From contig NZ_CP016438.1 of assembly GCF_001685355.1 (NCBI RefSeq), forward strand, positions 9,486,001 through 9,550,000: a stretch of 64,000 nucleotides of DNA. The letters are read 5' to 3'. This stretch comes from Streptomyces lincolnensis (GTDB lineage Bacteria; Actinomycetota; Actinomycetes; Streptomycetales; Streptomycetaceae). Both the position numbers and the translations under genes were made by a program. Positions 16,329 through 24,895 of this stretch are shown here, piece by piece. Position 1 is the stretch's first letter, and each line of letters begins with the position of its first letter. The notes under the pieces were generated by a model, which was not told the DNA's origin, did no database searches, and saw only the letters and a list, made by a program, of their open reading frames with translations.

Positions 16329-17132
16329 GTGTCAAGGAACTTGACGTTCCAGATTCTTGGTGTGGTCGAGGCACGGATCGGCGCTGATTTCGTCCGGCTC
16401 AGCGGGAAACAGCGGTCTCTTCTGGCCGTGCTGTTGCTGCAGGCCAACTGTACGGTGACCAACACGCGCCTCATGGACGCCGTGTGGGGCAGACCGCTGC
16501 CTGTGGCCCCGGAGACCCGGGTGCGCACCCTCGTCTCCGAACTGCGGCGAGCACTGTCCCGTCACGGGTTCGACGGGATCCAGACCAAACCCTCGGGATA
16601 CGTGATCCGCGTCGAGGACGGCCAACTCGACCTGAGCGTCTTCCTCGCCAAGGTTCGGCAGGCGCGGGAGGAAGTGAGCAACGGGGCTCCGGGCGCCGCC
16701 CTCCACGCGTACGACGAGGCCCTGGCGCTGTGGCACGGTACCGCCCTCACCGGGGCGAGCGGTCCCTTCGTCGACGCCGAAACGGCACGTATGGAAGAAG
16801 TCCGGATGACCGTCATGGAAGAACGCTTCGGCGCTCTGCTCCAACTCGGGCGCCCCGCCGAGGTGGTGACCGACCTGAGCCGACTCGTCCTCCTCCACCC
16901 GTTGCGCGAGGGCCTGCATGCCCAGCTCATGACCGCCCTCTACCGCTGTGGACGCCGCAGCGAGGCGCTGGATCTGTACCGCTCGCTGCGCAGCCGGCTG
17001 GTGCGGGAACTGGGCATGGAGCCCCTCACCGAACTGCGCGACCTGCAACAGCACATGCTCAGCAGCGAACCGGTCCCGAACCCGGCACTGCACGACCAGC
17101 TCACCGGTCCGGTACACGCGCGGCGGCGCTGA
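16329..17132 (+). CDS. SARP-family transcriptional regulator
   Basis: This 267-residue protein has the small SARP layout: an OmpR-like winged helix (FQILGVVEARIG...SGKQRSLLAVLLLQANCTV, DAVWGRPLP, VRTLVSELRRAL, KPSGYVI) followed by a BTAD helical domain (LHAYDEALALWHG to MTALYRCGRRSEALDLYRSLR). SARPs activate antibiotic clusters by binding heptamer repeats 11 bp apart, which are seen at 8533 and 22141. The GTG start gives the family's normal N-terminus; the frame stays open further upstream without homology. It stands between the biosynthetic operon and the exporter genes and is the likely cluster activator. Confidence 0.9.
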   Translation: MSRNLTFQILGVVEARIGADFVRLSGKQRSLLAVLLLQANCTVTNTRLMDAVWGRPLPVAPETRVRTLVSELRRALSRHGFDGIQTKPSGYVIRVEDGQLDLSVFLAKVRQAREEVSNGAPGAALHAYDEALALWHGTALTGASGPFVDAETARMEEVRMTVMEERFGALLQLGRPAEVVTDLSRLVLLHPLREGLHAQLMTALYRCGRRSEALDLYRSLRSRLVRELGMEPLTELRDLQQHMLSSEPVPNPALHDQLTGPVHARRR

Positions 17133-17156
17133 AGGGGGAGAGGACGAAACAGCGCT

Positions 17157-18983
17157 GTGTTGACGAGCCTGTTGCACACCCATGTCCGCCGACGCCTCCC
17201 TTCGCTCGCTCTGATCCTGGCGTTCCAGCTGATCCAGACCACGGCCGCCCTATCGCTGCCGACCCTCAACGCCGACCTGCTCGACCGGGGTGTGGTGCCC
17301 GGCGACATCGGCCACGTCCTGCGCACCGGGGCCTGGATGGCCGCTGCCACCGTGCTGCAGCTGGCGGCTTCCGTCGGCGCCGCCTGGCTCGGCGCCCGTG
17401 CCGCCCTGGACATCGGCCGGGAGCTGCGCGCGGCCGTCTTCGGCCGGGCCCTGGCCGGTGCCGCGCACGAGGTGGGCCGCATCGGGGTGTCCTCCCTCGT
17501 CATGCGCACCACCAGCGACGTCCAGCAGGTGCAGATGTTCTGCCTCACCATGTGCACGGTCATGGTCACGGCACCCCTGATGTGCCTCGGCGGGATCGTG
17601 ATGGCGTTGCGGCAGGACGTGGCGTTGTCCGGGGTCGTCGCGGTGGTGGCACCGCTGCTGGCACTGGCGGTGGGGTGGGCCGTGCGCCGGACCCGGCCGC
17701 TCTTCCGGGACCTGCAGCACCGCCTCGACGTCACCCACCGCCTCCTGCGCGAGCAGATCACCGGCGTGCGGGTGATCCGGGCCTTCGTCCGGGAGGACCA
17801 CGAGCGCGCGAGATTCGACCGGGCCAACACCGGCCTGCTGGACGCGGCGCTGCGGACCGGACGTCTTATGGCGGTCCTGCTGCCCGTGGTCCTGCTCGTC
17901 GTCAACGCCTCCACGGTCGTCGTGGTCTGGGCCGGCGGACACCGCATAGCCGACGGCACCCTGCGGGTCGGCGCCCTGACCGCCTTCCTCACCTACCTCG
18001 CCCAGATCCTGGCCTCGGTGATGGCGGCGGGCTCCCTGTTCGTCCTGCTGCCCCGCGCCGAGGTCAGTGCGGAGCGGATCCGGGAGGTACTGGACCTGAC
18101 ACCAGGTCCGTCCCCGACCGCCGCACCCGGCGCACGGCTCCCGCGGATGGCACCGCGAGGGCCGGTTCCCCCTGCCGCGTCGGACCGCATACCCCCGTCC
18201 GGCGCCGGGCATCGCAAGGCGGGGGACCACCCGCCTACCGGGCGCACGACACAGGCTCTGGAGCTGAGCGGCGTCGAATTCCGCTATCCAGGTGCCGAGG
18301 AGTCGGTGCTCCGGGACGTCACGCTCACTGTGCGGCCCGGCGAGCTGGTCGCCGTCACCGGATCCGCCGGGGCCGGTAAATCCACGCTGCTCAACCTGAT
18401 GGTGCGCACGTTCGACCCGACGTCCGGCGCCGTCCGGCTCGGCGGCACGGACATCCGCGCGCTCGGCCGGGCCGAGTTGGCGGGCGCCATCGGCTACGCG
18501 CCGCAGCAGCCCCACCTCTTCTCGGGCACCGTCGCCTCGAACCTCCGGTACGCCAAGCCCGACGCCGGCGACGAGGAACTGTGGCGGGCGCTGCGCACGG
18601 CATGTGCCGACACCTTCGTGACCGGGCTCCAGGGCGGCCTCGACGCCCCGGTGCTCCAGGGCGGGAACAACTTCTCCGGAGGACAGCGGCAGCGGCTGGT
18701 CGTCGCCCGGGCGCTGGTGCACCGGCCCGCCGTCTGCCTCCTCGACGACCCCTTCTCGGCGCTCGACCAGGCCACGGAGGCGCGGCTGCGGACGGCCCTG
18801 GCCGGTGAAGCGATGACCGCGGTGGTCGTCACCCAGCGGGTCTCGGCCCTGTGTGCGGCCGACCGCGTCGCGGTGCTCGACGAGGGCCGGCTCATCGGCG
18901 TCGGCCCGCACGCCGACCTGCTCGACTCCTGCCCGACGTACCGGGAGATCGTGCTGGCCTCGACGAGCGGGGAGGCCGTCTGA
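17157..18983 (+). CDS. ABC exporter half-transporter with degenerate Walker B (subunit 1)
   Basis: This 608-residue fused permease/ATPase has an N-terminal six-helix domain (about 1-310) and a C-terminal ATPase with Walker A GSAGAGKST, signature NFSGGQRQRL and Walker B VCLLDDPFSALD. The residue after the Walker B Asp is Asp, not the catalytic Glu. That marks the non-hydrolytic site of heterodimeric exporters. The signature is canonical and would complete the active site of the partner. A Pro/Arg-rich insert of about 60 residues precedes the ATPase. The GTG start lies 24 bases after the SARP stop, and the stop overlaps the next start as TGATG. Likely role: export of the cluster peptide. Confidence 0.9.
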   Translation: MLTSLLHTHVRRRLPSLALILAFQLIQTTAALSLPTLNADLLDRGVVPGDIGHVLRTGAWMAAATVLQLAASVGAAWLGARAALDIGRELRAAVFGRALAGAAHEVGRIGVSSLVMRTTSDVQQVQMFCLTMCTVMVTAPLMCLGGIVMALRQDVALSGVVAVVAPLLALAVGWAVRRTRPLFRDLQHRLDVTHRLLREQITGVRVIRAFVREDHERARFDRANTGLLDAALRTGRLMAVLLPVVLLVVNASTVVVVWAGGHRIADGTLRVGALTAFLTYLAQILASVMAAGSLFVLLPRAEVSAERIREVLDLTPGPSPTAAPGARLPRMAPRGPVPPAASDRIPPSGAGHRKAGDHPPTGRTTQALELSGVEFRYPGAEESVLRDVTLTVRPGELVAVTGSAGAGKSTLLNLMVRTFDPTSGAVRLGGTDIRALGRAELAGAIGYAPQQPHLFSGTVASNLRYAKPDAGDEELWRALRTACADTFVTGLQGGLDAPVLQGGNNFSGGQRQRLVVARALVHRPAVCLLDDPFSALDQATEARLRTALAGEAMTAVVVTQRVSALCAADRVAVLDEGRLIGVGPHADLLDSCPTYREIVLASTSGEAV

Positions 18984-20824
18984 TGGCAGTCGGCGGCGAC
19001 GGTTCCCGCTCCGGGGCGGCGGGGCGGCCGTCTCCCACGTTCCGGCGGACCGCCATCCGCCTGCTCGGCCTGCTCGCGCCGCGGCGACGGCCGGTGCTGC
19101 TCGTGCTGGCCCTCGGTGCCGCCTCGGCCGGACTCACCGCGCTCGGACCGAGACTTCTCGGACATGCCACCGACCTCGTCGTCGACGGATCGTCCGGCGC
19201 CCAGGCCGACGCCGGTGTCCCGTTCGGGACAGTGGGCCAGATCCTGGGCTGGGCGCTCCTCGTCCATGCCGGTGCCGCGGTCTGCGCGCTGCTGCAGGCC
19301 CGGGTCGGCCTCCGAATCATCGGCCACCTCGTCCACGACCTGCGAGCCCGCGTCGAACGCAAGACGGCGCACCTGCCGCTGAGCCACCTCGACGGTCGGC
19401 CGCGCGGAGACACCCTCAGCCGGGCCACCCACGACGTCGACAACATCGCGCAATCCCTGCAGCAGACGTTCGGCCAGTTCGTCGGGTCCACGCTGACGGC
19501 GGTGGGCGTCGTCGTCGCGATGGCCTGGACATCGCCGTTGCTCACCCTCGTCGTCCTCGTCACGGTACCGCTCTCCGGGACCGTCGTGGCACGCCTGGCC
19601 CGGCGCGCTCAGCGGCAGTTCAAGGCTCAGCGCGCCGCCATGGGCGCGCTCACCGCATACGCCGAGGAGACGTACTCGGGACACGCTCTGGTCACCGTCT
19701 TCGACCGCCGGGAACAAGCCGAGCGGCGGTTCGCCCGGCACAACGCGGACTTCCACCGGGCCGGCCTGAAGGCCCAGTACGTGTCGGGTCTGATCCCGGT
19801 GGCCATGGCCGCGGTCGGGAGCCTCACCTTCGTCGCCGTCGCCGTGGTGGGCGGGCTGCGGGTGGCCGCCGGTGCCCTCACCATCGGCACGGTCCAGGCG
19901 TGCGTACAGTACGCCCGGCTGCTGGGTCAGCCGCTCGGCCAGTCCGCCGGCACGGCCAACCTCGTGCAGTCGGCGGTGGCCTCGGCCGAGCGGGTCTTCG
20001 AACTGCTCGACGCCGAGGAGGAGCTGCCCGACCCGCGGCCGGCGGCCCAGCCCCGGCAGCCCGTGCGCGGCCACGTGACCTTCGACCGCGTCAGCTTCTC
20101 CTACGACCCCGCACGGCCCCTCATCCAGGACCTCTCCCTCACCGCCGAACCGGGCACCACGACCGCACTGGTCGGGCCCACCGGATCGGGCAAGAGCACC
20201 CTGGTCGACCTGCTCCTGCGCTTCCACGAGGTGCACGGCGGGCGCATCCTTCTCGACGGGACGGACATCTCGCGAATGCCGCGCGGCGAACTGCGCGGGC
20301 ACATCTGCACGGTCCCGCAGGACACCTGGCTGTTCACCGGGACCGTCGCCGAGAACATCGCGTACGGCAGCCCGCGCGAGGTCACCCGGGGGCAGGTCGT
20401 CGCGGCGGCCCGCGCCGCGTGCCTGGACCGTCTCGTGCGCACCCTGCCGCACGGCTACGACACGCTGATCAGCGAGCAAGCCACACAGCTCAGCGCGGGG
20501 GAGAAACAGCTCATCACCATCGCCCGCGCCTTCCTCGCCGACGCCCCCGTGCTGGTCCTGGACGAGGCGACCAGCGCCCTTGACGCGCGCACCGAGGCGC
20601 TGGTCCAGGAGGCGATGCGGGAACTGCGCGCGGGACGCACCAGCCTGGTCGTCGCGCACCGCCTCGCCACGGTCCGCGACGCCGACACCGTCCTGGTGAT
20701 GACGGACGGCCGTATCGTGGAACGGGGCCGGCACGCCGACCTGCTGGCCGCGGGGGGCGCCTATGCGTGCCTGTACGAGGCCGGGTTCAGTTCTTCAGGA
20801 CACAGCGCACCGGAAAGAGCTTGA
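18983..20824 (+). CDS. ABC exporter half-transporter with canonical Walker B (subunit 2)
   Basis: This 613-residue partner of the preceding gene has six predicted membrane helices, then Walker A GPTGSGKST and Walker B VLVLDEATSALD with the catalytic Glu. Its signature is QLSAGEKQL, deviating from LSGGQ. The complementary defects of the two subunits (Asp at Walker B in one, LSAGE in the other) fit an asymmetric heterodimer such as TM287/288 or BmrCD. The start overlaps the preceding stop by one base, ensuring paired synthesis. The 3' end overlaps the convergent P450 gene by 38 bp. Confidence 0.92.
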   Translation: MAVGGDGSRSGAAGRPSPTFRRTAIRLLGLLAPRRRPVLLVLALGAASAGLTALGPRLLGHATDLVVDGSSGAQADAGVPFGTVGQILGWALLVHAGAAVCALLQARVGLRIIGHLVHDLRARVERKTAHLPLSHLDGRPRGDTLSRATHDVDNIAQSLQQTFGQFVGSTLTAVGVVVAMAWTSPLLTLVVLVTVPLSGTVVARLARRAQRQFKAQRAAMGALTAYAEETYSGHALVTVFDRREQAERRFARHNADFHRAGLKAQYVSGLIPVAMAAVGSLTFVAVAVVGGLRVAAGALTIGTVQACVQYARLLGQPLGQSAGTANLVQSAVASAERVFELLDAEEELPDPRPAAQPRQPVRGHVTFDRVSFSYDPARPLIQDLSLTAEPGTTTALVGPTGSGKSTLVDLLLRFHEVHGGRILLDGTDISRMPRGELRGHICTVPQDTWLFTGTVAENIAYGSPREVTRGQVVAAARAACLDRLVRTLPHGYDTLISEQATQLSAGEKQLITIARAFLADAPVLVLDEATSALDARTEALVQEAMRELRAGRTSLVVAHRLATVRDADTVLVMTDGRIVERGRHADLLAAGGAYACLYEAGFSSSGHSAPERA

Positions 20825-22013
20825 GCCCTCCGGAGAACGTCGTCGTCAGCTGTACCGGCGGGCCCGCGACGGTGGCCGACACCAGGCGGGGGAGCAGCGC
20901 GGCGAAGAACTCCTCGATCTCCAGCCGGGCCAGCGAGGCCCCGAGGCAGTGGTGTACGCCGTATCCGAAGGCGAGTTGCCGGTTCGACGTCCGGTGCACA
21001 TCGAACCGGTGGGGGTCGGGGAAGACCGACTCGTCACGGTTCGCGGACGGGTACGACAGCAGTACGGCCTCGCCCGCGCGGATCCGTACCCCGTGGAGGG
21101 CGTGATCCACGCGCGCGGTACGCATGATCGCCTTGACCGGGGTGACCCAGCGGATCATCTCCTCGACGGCGTCGGGCAGCCGGGCCGCACCGTCGCGCAG
21201 CGCACTCAGCTGGCCGGGGTGCTCGGTCAGGGCCAGCAGCCCGCCGGCGACGGTGACGCTCGCCGTGTCGTGCCCGGCCATGAGGAGGATGACGAACTGT
21301 GACAGCACCTCGTGGTCGTCGAGCAGCTGTCCGTCCACCCGTGCGTTGGCGATGACCGAGGCCAAATCGTCCCTGGGGCGCGCGCGCCGGTCCGCCGTCA
21401 GCGCCAGGAAGTAGGTGTAGAACTCCCGCATGGTCGCGGTGCGTTGCTCCGGTGCCATGGACCGGCGTGCCGCGGGGGTGAAGCGGCCCACCGTCGCTGC
21501 CTCGGAGTCGTCCAGCCCCAGCAGGAGGAGCAGCACGCCGAGCGCGTAGACGTCGGCGACCTCGCCGACGAACTCGCAGACCTCCCCCTGCCGCCCTGCC
21601 ATCCGGTCCACGGCCCCCCGGGCCAGGTCCCGGATCTGTGGCCGCAACGCGGCGACGGCCTGCGGGGTGAACCTGGACGCGGTGACCGCGCGCATCACGT
21701 GGTGCTCGGCACCGTCCAGGTGCGCCAACGGGCGCAGCAGCCCCTTCCGCCCGCCCCCGGTGCCGGATGCGACGGTTCGGGCCGGGGCCAGCATCGGCCG
21801 GGGCCCGCTCAGGAAGACGTCACTGCGCCGCTCCACCTCCCGGACATCGGCATGGCGGGTGACGGCCCAGAAGGGGTGGTAGCCGGGGGGCATCACCCAG
21901 TGGACCGGGGCCTCGCGACGCAGCAGGTCCAGGGCCCGGTGCAGACGGTCCTCGTCGGCATAAGCGGTCGGGTCGGCGAGGGTCACGCCGGCTTCGGCGA
22001 CGGACATCGGCAC
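20787..22013 (-). CDS. Cytochrome P450
   Basis: This 408-residue bacterial class P450 has the I-helix oxygen motif LLMAGHDTAS, the ExxR motif in VEEMIRW, the FPDPHRFDVHR region and the heme loop FGYGVHHCLGASLAR with the thiolate Cys. Length and motifs are complete. The GTG start has GGGGAG 8 bases upstream; ATG 22007 is an alternative. It converges on the exporter operon and diverges from the carbamoyltransferase gene, whose upstream region carries a SARP-type element. The likely role is hydroxylation or oxidative crosslinking of the cluster product; Trp in the core is one possible target, by inference only. Confidence 0.92.
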   Translation of the reverse strand: MPMSVAEAGVTLADPTAYADEDRLHRALDLLRREAPVHWVMPPGYHPFWAVTRHADVREVERRSDVFLSGPRPMLAPARTVASGTGGGRKGLLRPLAHLDGAEHHVMRAVTASRFTPQAVAALRPQIRDLARGAVDRMAGRQGEVCEFVGEVADVYALGVLLLLLGLDDSEAATVGRFTPAARRSMAPEQRTATMREFYTYFLALTADRRARPRDDLASVIANARVDGQLLDDHEVLSQFVILLMAGHDTASVTVAGGLLALTEHPGQLSALRDGAARLPDAVEEMIRWVTPVKAIMRTARVDHALHGVRIRAGEAVLLSYPSANRDESVFPDPHRFDVHRTSNRQLAFGYGVHHCLGASLARLEIEEFFAALLPRLVSATVAGPPVQLTTTFSGGLKLFPVRCVLKN

Positions 22014-22140
22014 CGGAATTCTCCCCTGAGCGTCGAGAAGCAGCGGCCCGGACTCCTGACGTACGGAATGCGCGGGCCATGACAGGCCACCGTATTATGT
22101 CAGGCCGGATGCGCCCCAGAAAGGGCAGCATTTCCTTTCG

Positions 22141-22169
22141 ATACCTCTTTCGTATGTGCCCCGTACCTC
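22141..22169 (+). promoter_or_regulatory. Heptamer triplet, 11-bp period (likely SARP element)
   Basis: ATACCTC (22141-22147), GTATGTG (22152-22158) and GTACCTC (22163-22169) recur with 4-base spacers. The last two match the GTATGT(C/G)...GTAC pair at 8546-8563 and 8594-8611. The element lies 58 bp before the carbamoyltransferase start and on the upstream side of the P450 gene. Shared elements would place this gene and the RiPP operons in one regulon. Confidence 0.5.
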
Positions 22170-22226
22170 GCGTGAAGAGAATGGTGGGGAACGTGCCGTC
22201 GGGGATCCGAGAGGGGGCGGAATTCA

Positions 22227-24011
22227 GTGATCGTGGTCGGCTACAACGGATTCACGCGGAGCGCGGAACTCTTCGCGAAGCTGTACGGAGCGACGGGAGT
22301 GGACCGCCACCAGCTGATCGGACACGACGCCTCCGCCGCCCTCGTGGTGGACGGCGAGGTGGTGGCGGCCGTCGAGGAGGAGCGGCTCAGCCGGGCCAAG
22401 AAGACCTCCGACTTCCCCGTCCACGCGATCCGCTGGTGTCTGAGGCAGGCCGGAATCGGCCTCGACGACGTCGACGTCTTCGCCTTCCCCTGGCGGTTCG
22501 CCCCGGAGGTCGTCGACCGGACGATCCGGGATATCGCGGACGGTGGAATGCCCGTCGTGGCCAAGTTCGACCAGCTCGGCCGGGCCGGGGAGCTCTACAC
22601 GGGGATGCTCGGCCGGGCCGCCGTGCACGCCGACTTCATGACGCGGATGGACTACCCGCTGGACCCGAACAGCCTCGCCCTGGTCCCGCACCACACGGCG
22701 CACCTGATGTGCGGCGCCTACGTGGCTGGCGTCCGCGACGCGGCCTTCCTGGTCAGCGACGGCCGGGCCGAGACCCACTCCGCGGTCATGGGCGAGCTGC
22801 GGGGTGGCGTCATGCGCGCCTTCGAACAGGGCTCCGTCGGCATGGACGACTCCCTCGCCATGGCCTACGGAAAAATCACCCGTTACCTGGGTTTCGTCCC
22901 CAACAACGACGAATACAAGGTGATGGGACTCGCGGCCTACGCGCCCCCGCCGACCCGCAATCCCCTCCTGGTGAACGCGGTACAACTGAACGAGGACGGC
23001 TCCTACCGAATATTCATCCCGGGGGAGAAGAAGGCGTACTATTCCTTCTTCGACGCCCTCTTCGAAGGTGACAGCGAAAAGCGCGAGGATTTCGAATTCC
23101 GGGTCAAGGTGGCCGGGCTCGCCCAGCACATGGTCGAGGCCGTGACGGCGCACCAGGTCAGGGTGCTCGGGGCGGCCACGGAGTTCGACACGCTGCTCTT
23201 CGAGGGCGGCCTCGCCCTCAACTGCGTCGCCGGCACGAAGATGCTGCAGAGATCGTCCTTCGCGGCGATGGAGGTCGGCTTCGGCGCCAGCGATCCGGGC
23301 GTGTCCATCGGCGCGGCGGTGCATGTGGCGGGCCTGCCGGAGCGTCCCGCGGCCACCCGCACCCCCTATCTCGGTCCCGCGTACGACGAAGCGGAGATGC
23401 TTTCCGCTCTGGCGGAGCACGAGGACGACGTCGAATGGGCCGAGCTGGACGCGGCGCAGCTGACCGCCCGGACAGTCGAACTGCTGACCGGAAAGAAGGT
23501 TGTGGCCTGGTTCCAGGGGCGCACGGAATACGGGCCCCGCGCGCTGGGCAACCGCAGCATCCTCGCCGACCCGCGGTTCCCCGACATCAAGGACGTCATC
23601 AACCTCAGGGTCAAGCACCGCGAGCCGTTCCGGCCCTTCGCTCCCGTCGTTCTCGCGTCCGAGGCCCCGCGCCTCTTCGACCTGGGCAAGAAGACCGTGT
23701 CCCCGTACATGACCTTCGTCTTCCCCGTACGGGCCGAGTACCGGGACCGTATCCCCGGCGCCTGCCACGTGGACGGCACCGCTCGCATCCAGACCGTCGA
23801 CGGCGCCGCCAACCCCGAACTCTCGGCCCTATTGCACGCCTTCTCTGCGAGCACCGGCGTGCCGTGTCTGCTCAACACGTCGTTCAACGTCGCCGGGGAG
23901 CCGATCGTCTGTTCTCCGCGGGACGCCCTGCGGTGCTTCCTGAAGACGGAGATCGACCAGCTGGTCATGGGCCGCTTCATGGTCGCAAAGAGGAGCGGCC
24001 GGGATGCCTGA
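22227..24011 (+). CDS. O-carbamoyltransferase (NodU/CmcH/TobZ family)
   Basis: This 594-residue protein has the two expected parts. The N-terminal Kae1-like domain starts GHDASAALVVDGEVVAAVEEERLSR and includes VPHHTAHLMCGAYV, and a later block has LLFEGGLALNCVAGTKM. The C-terminal YrdC-like carbamoyladenylate region has WFQGRTEYGPRALGNRSILADPR and KHREPFRPFAPVV. These enzymes transfer a carbamoyl group from carbamoyl phosphate, through carbamoyl-AMP, to a hydroxyl. The GTG start follows GAGGGGGCGG. A hydroxyl made by the cluster oxygenases or P450 could be the acceptor. Carbamoylation is more usual on sugars, polyketides and beta-lactams than on RiPPs. Confidence 0.92.
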   Translation: MIVVGYNGFTRSAELFAKLYGATGVDRHQLIGHDASAALVVDGEVVAAVEEERLSRAKKTSDFPVHAIRWCLRQAGIGLDDVDVFAFPWRFAPEVVDRTIRDIADGGMPVVAKFDQLGRAGELYTGMLGRAAVHADFMTRMDYPLDPNSLALVPHHTAHLMCGAYVAGVRDAAFLVSDGRAETHSAVMGELRGGVMRAFEQGSVGMDDSLAMAYGKITRYLGFVPNNDEYKVMGLAAYAPPPTRNPLLVNAVQLNEDGSYRIFIPGEKKAYYSFFDALFEGDSEKREDFEFRVKVAGLAQHMVEAVTAHQVRVLGAATEFDTLLFEGGLALNCVAGTKMLQRSSFAAMEVGFGASDPGVSIGAAVHVAGLPERPAATRTPYLGPAYDEAEMLSALAEHEDDVEWAELDAAQLTARTVELLTGKKVVAWFQGRTEYGPRALGNRSILADPRFPDIKDVINLRVKHREPFRPFAPVVLASEAPRLFDLGKKTVSPYMTFVFPVRAEYRDRIPGACHVDGTARIQTVDGAANPELSALLHAFSASTGVPCLLNTSFNVAGEPIVCSPRDALRCFLKTEIDQLVMGRFMVAKRSGRDA

Positions 24012-24398
24012 ACACCGCGATCCCTGGACCACGTTCGCCGGCTCCCGGCCCGGCCCGCGCCTGAGCAACGCGGCCGGCGAGACCACCTGGTTCAACTGGA
24101 CCCAGTATCCCGATCACGGGCCGGGCCCCGAACTCCTGGGTGAGCCCCGCACCGTGATCGACCTTGGCTGCGGCAGCGGACGCGACACCACGCACCTGGC
24201 GGTCCGCGGCGCCCGCGTGGACTTCTCCCCCGTCCTGATCGGCGAGGCCGTGAGCGCTGGGGCGGCGTACCGGGAGTGCGCTTTGTGGAGCTGGGTGCGG
24301 TGGACTTCCTGGCGGAGACCGACGAGCGCTTCGACGCCGATGAGCGCGGGCCTTGTCTCCTCGTTGGTACGGACCCGCATTGTCTACGCCCTCGCTGA
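24004..24398 (+). pseudogene. Truncated, frameshifted SAM methyltransferase
   Basis: ATG 24004 overlaps the carbamoyltransferase stop. The first ~75 codons read as a class I methyltransferase: WFNWTQYPDHGP, TVIDLGCGSGRDTTHLAVRGARV (SAM loop DLGCGSG) and DFSPVLIGEA. Three residues or so are missing before DFSP. Homology then moves to another frame (GVRFVELGAVDFLAETDERF) and ends at TGA 24396-24398 before the catalytic half. The original frame stays open to 24657 but carries nonsense. It is probably a lost tailoring gene. The stretch 24399-24653 has no other gene. Confidence 0.65.
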
Positions 24399-24653
24399 CG
24401 GCCTGCTCCTGCTCGCCCTGGTGGCTCCATTGCAGGGCCGAATCCGCCCATATGCCGGCATCCGATGCCGAGCGCGGCGTGACGGCGCCTTCCGCCGCGG
24501 TCCTACCCGCAGACTGATCCGCCGCCCCAAGGCCGCGGATCACGGCAGCCCTGACACCACAGACTCACCTGTGGCTCTGAAAGGCGCTGCGTGTACCACA
24601 GCACATCCCGCACCAATCTCTATCAATCAACCCACGAACAAGGGGAGTTTGGC

Positions 24654-24809
24654 ATGACGACTCTGGAAATGCGTCTGCAGATCCTGAACGAGGAACTGGC
24701 GAAGGCCGAGCCGAGCGCGATCCACCAGGGCATGGCGGTCACGGGCGGGGACATCTTGTCCGACGACAACCTGCCGGGCCTGTGGCAGATCCCGCCGGCC
24801 GCCTGCTGA
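24654..24809 (+). CDS. Candidate second RiPP precursor peptide (51 aa)
   Basis: ATG 24654 follows AAGGGGAG at 7-8 bases. The N-terminal part (MTTLEMRLQILNEELAK) is an amphipathic, Leu/Glu-rich helix typical of leaders. The middle (EPSAIHQGMAVTGGD) contains a Gly-Gly at 31-32, and the C-terminus (ILSDDNLPGLWQIPPAAC) ends in a unique Cys51 with one Trp and three Pro. A strong hairpin follows directly and then a peptidase-like gene. A small gene with leader-like helix, double Gly and terminal Cys next to processing genes suggests a RiPP precursor; it shows no similarity to the first precursor. I do not recognise the family. Confidence 0.6.
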   Translation: MTTLEMRLQILNEELAKAEPSAIHQGMAVTGGDILSDDNLPGLWQIPPAAC

Positions 24810-24821
24810 CGCAGCCGTACA

Positions 24822-24860
24822 CCCGGGGGGTGCCGGAGCAGAGCTCCGGCACCCCCCGGG
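24822..24860 (+). terminator. 18-bp perfect hairpin between peptide and M29-like gene
   Basis: CCCGGGGGGTGCCGGAGC (24822-24839) and its exact complement (24843-24860) flank a three-base loop. The hairpin starts 12 bases after the small peptide's stop and ends 35 bases before the next start. No T-run follows, so it is likely a partial terminator or a 3' stabiliser that raises peptide mRNA over the downstream gene, a common layout in RiPP operons. Confidence 0.75.
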
Positions 24861-24895
24861 GACCCACCACACACCCCGAGCCCACGGAGTCATGC

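Noticed and set aside
24399-24657. Continuation of the methyltransferase frame to 24657
   Set aside because: Homology ends near codon 80; the rest is composition-driven and overlaps the start of the small peptide gene.
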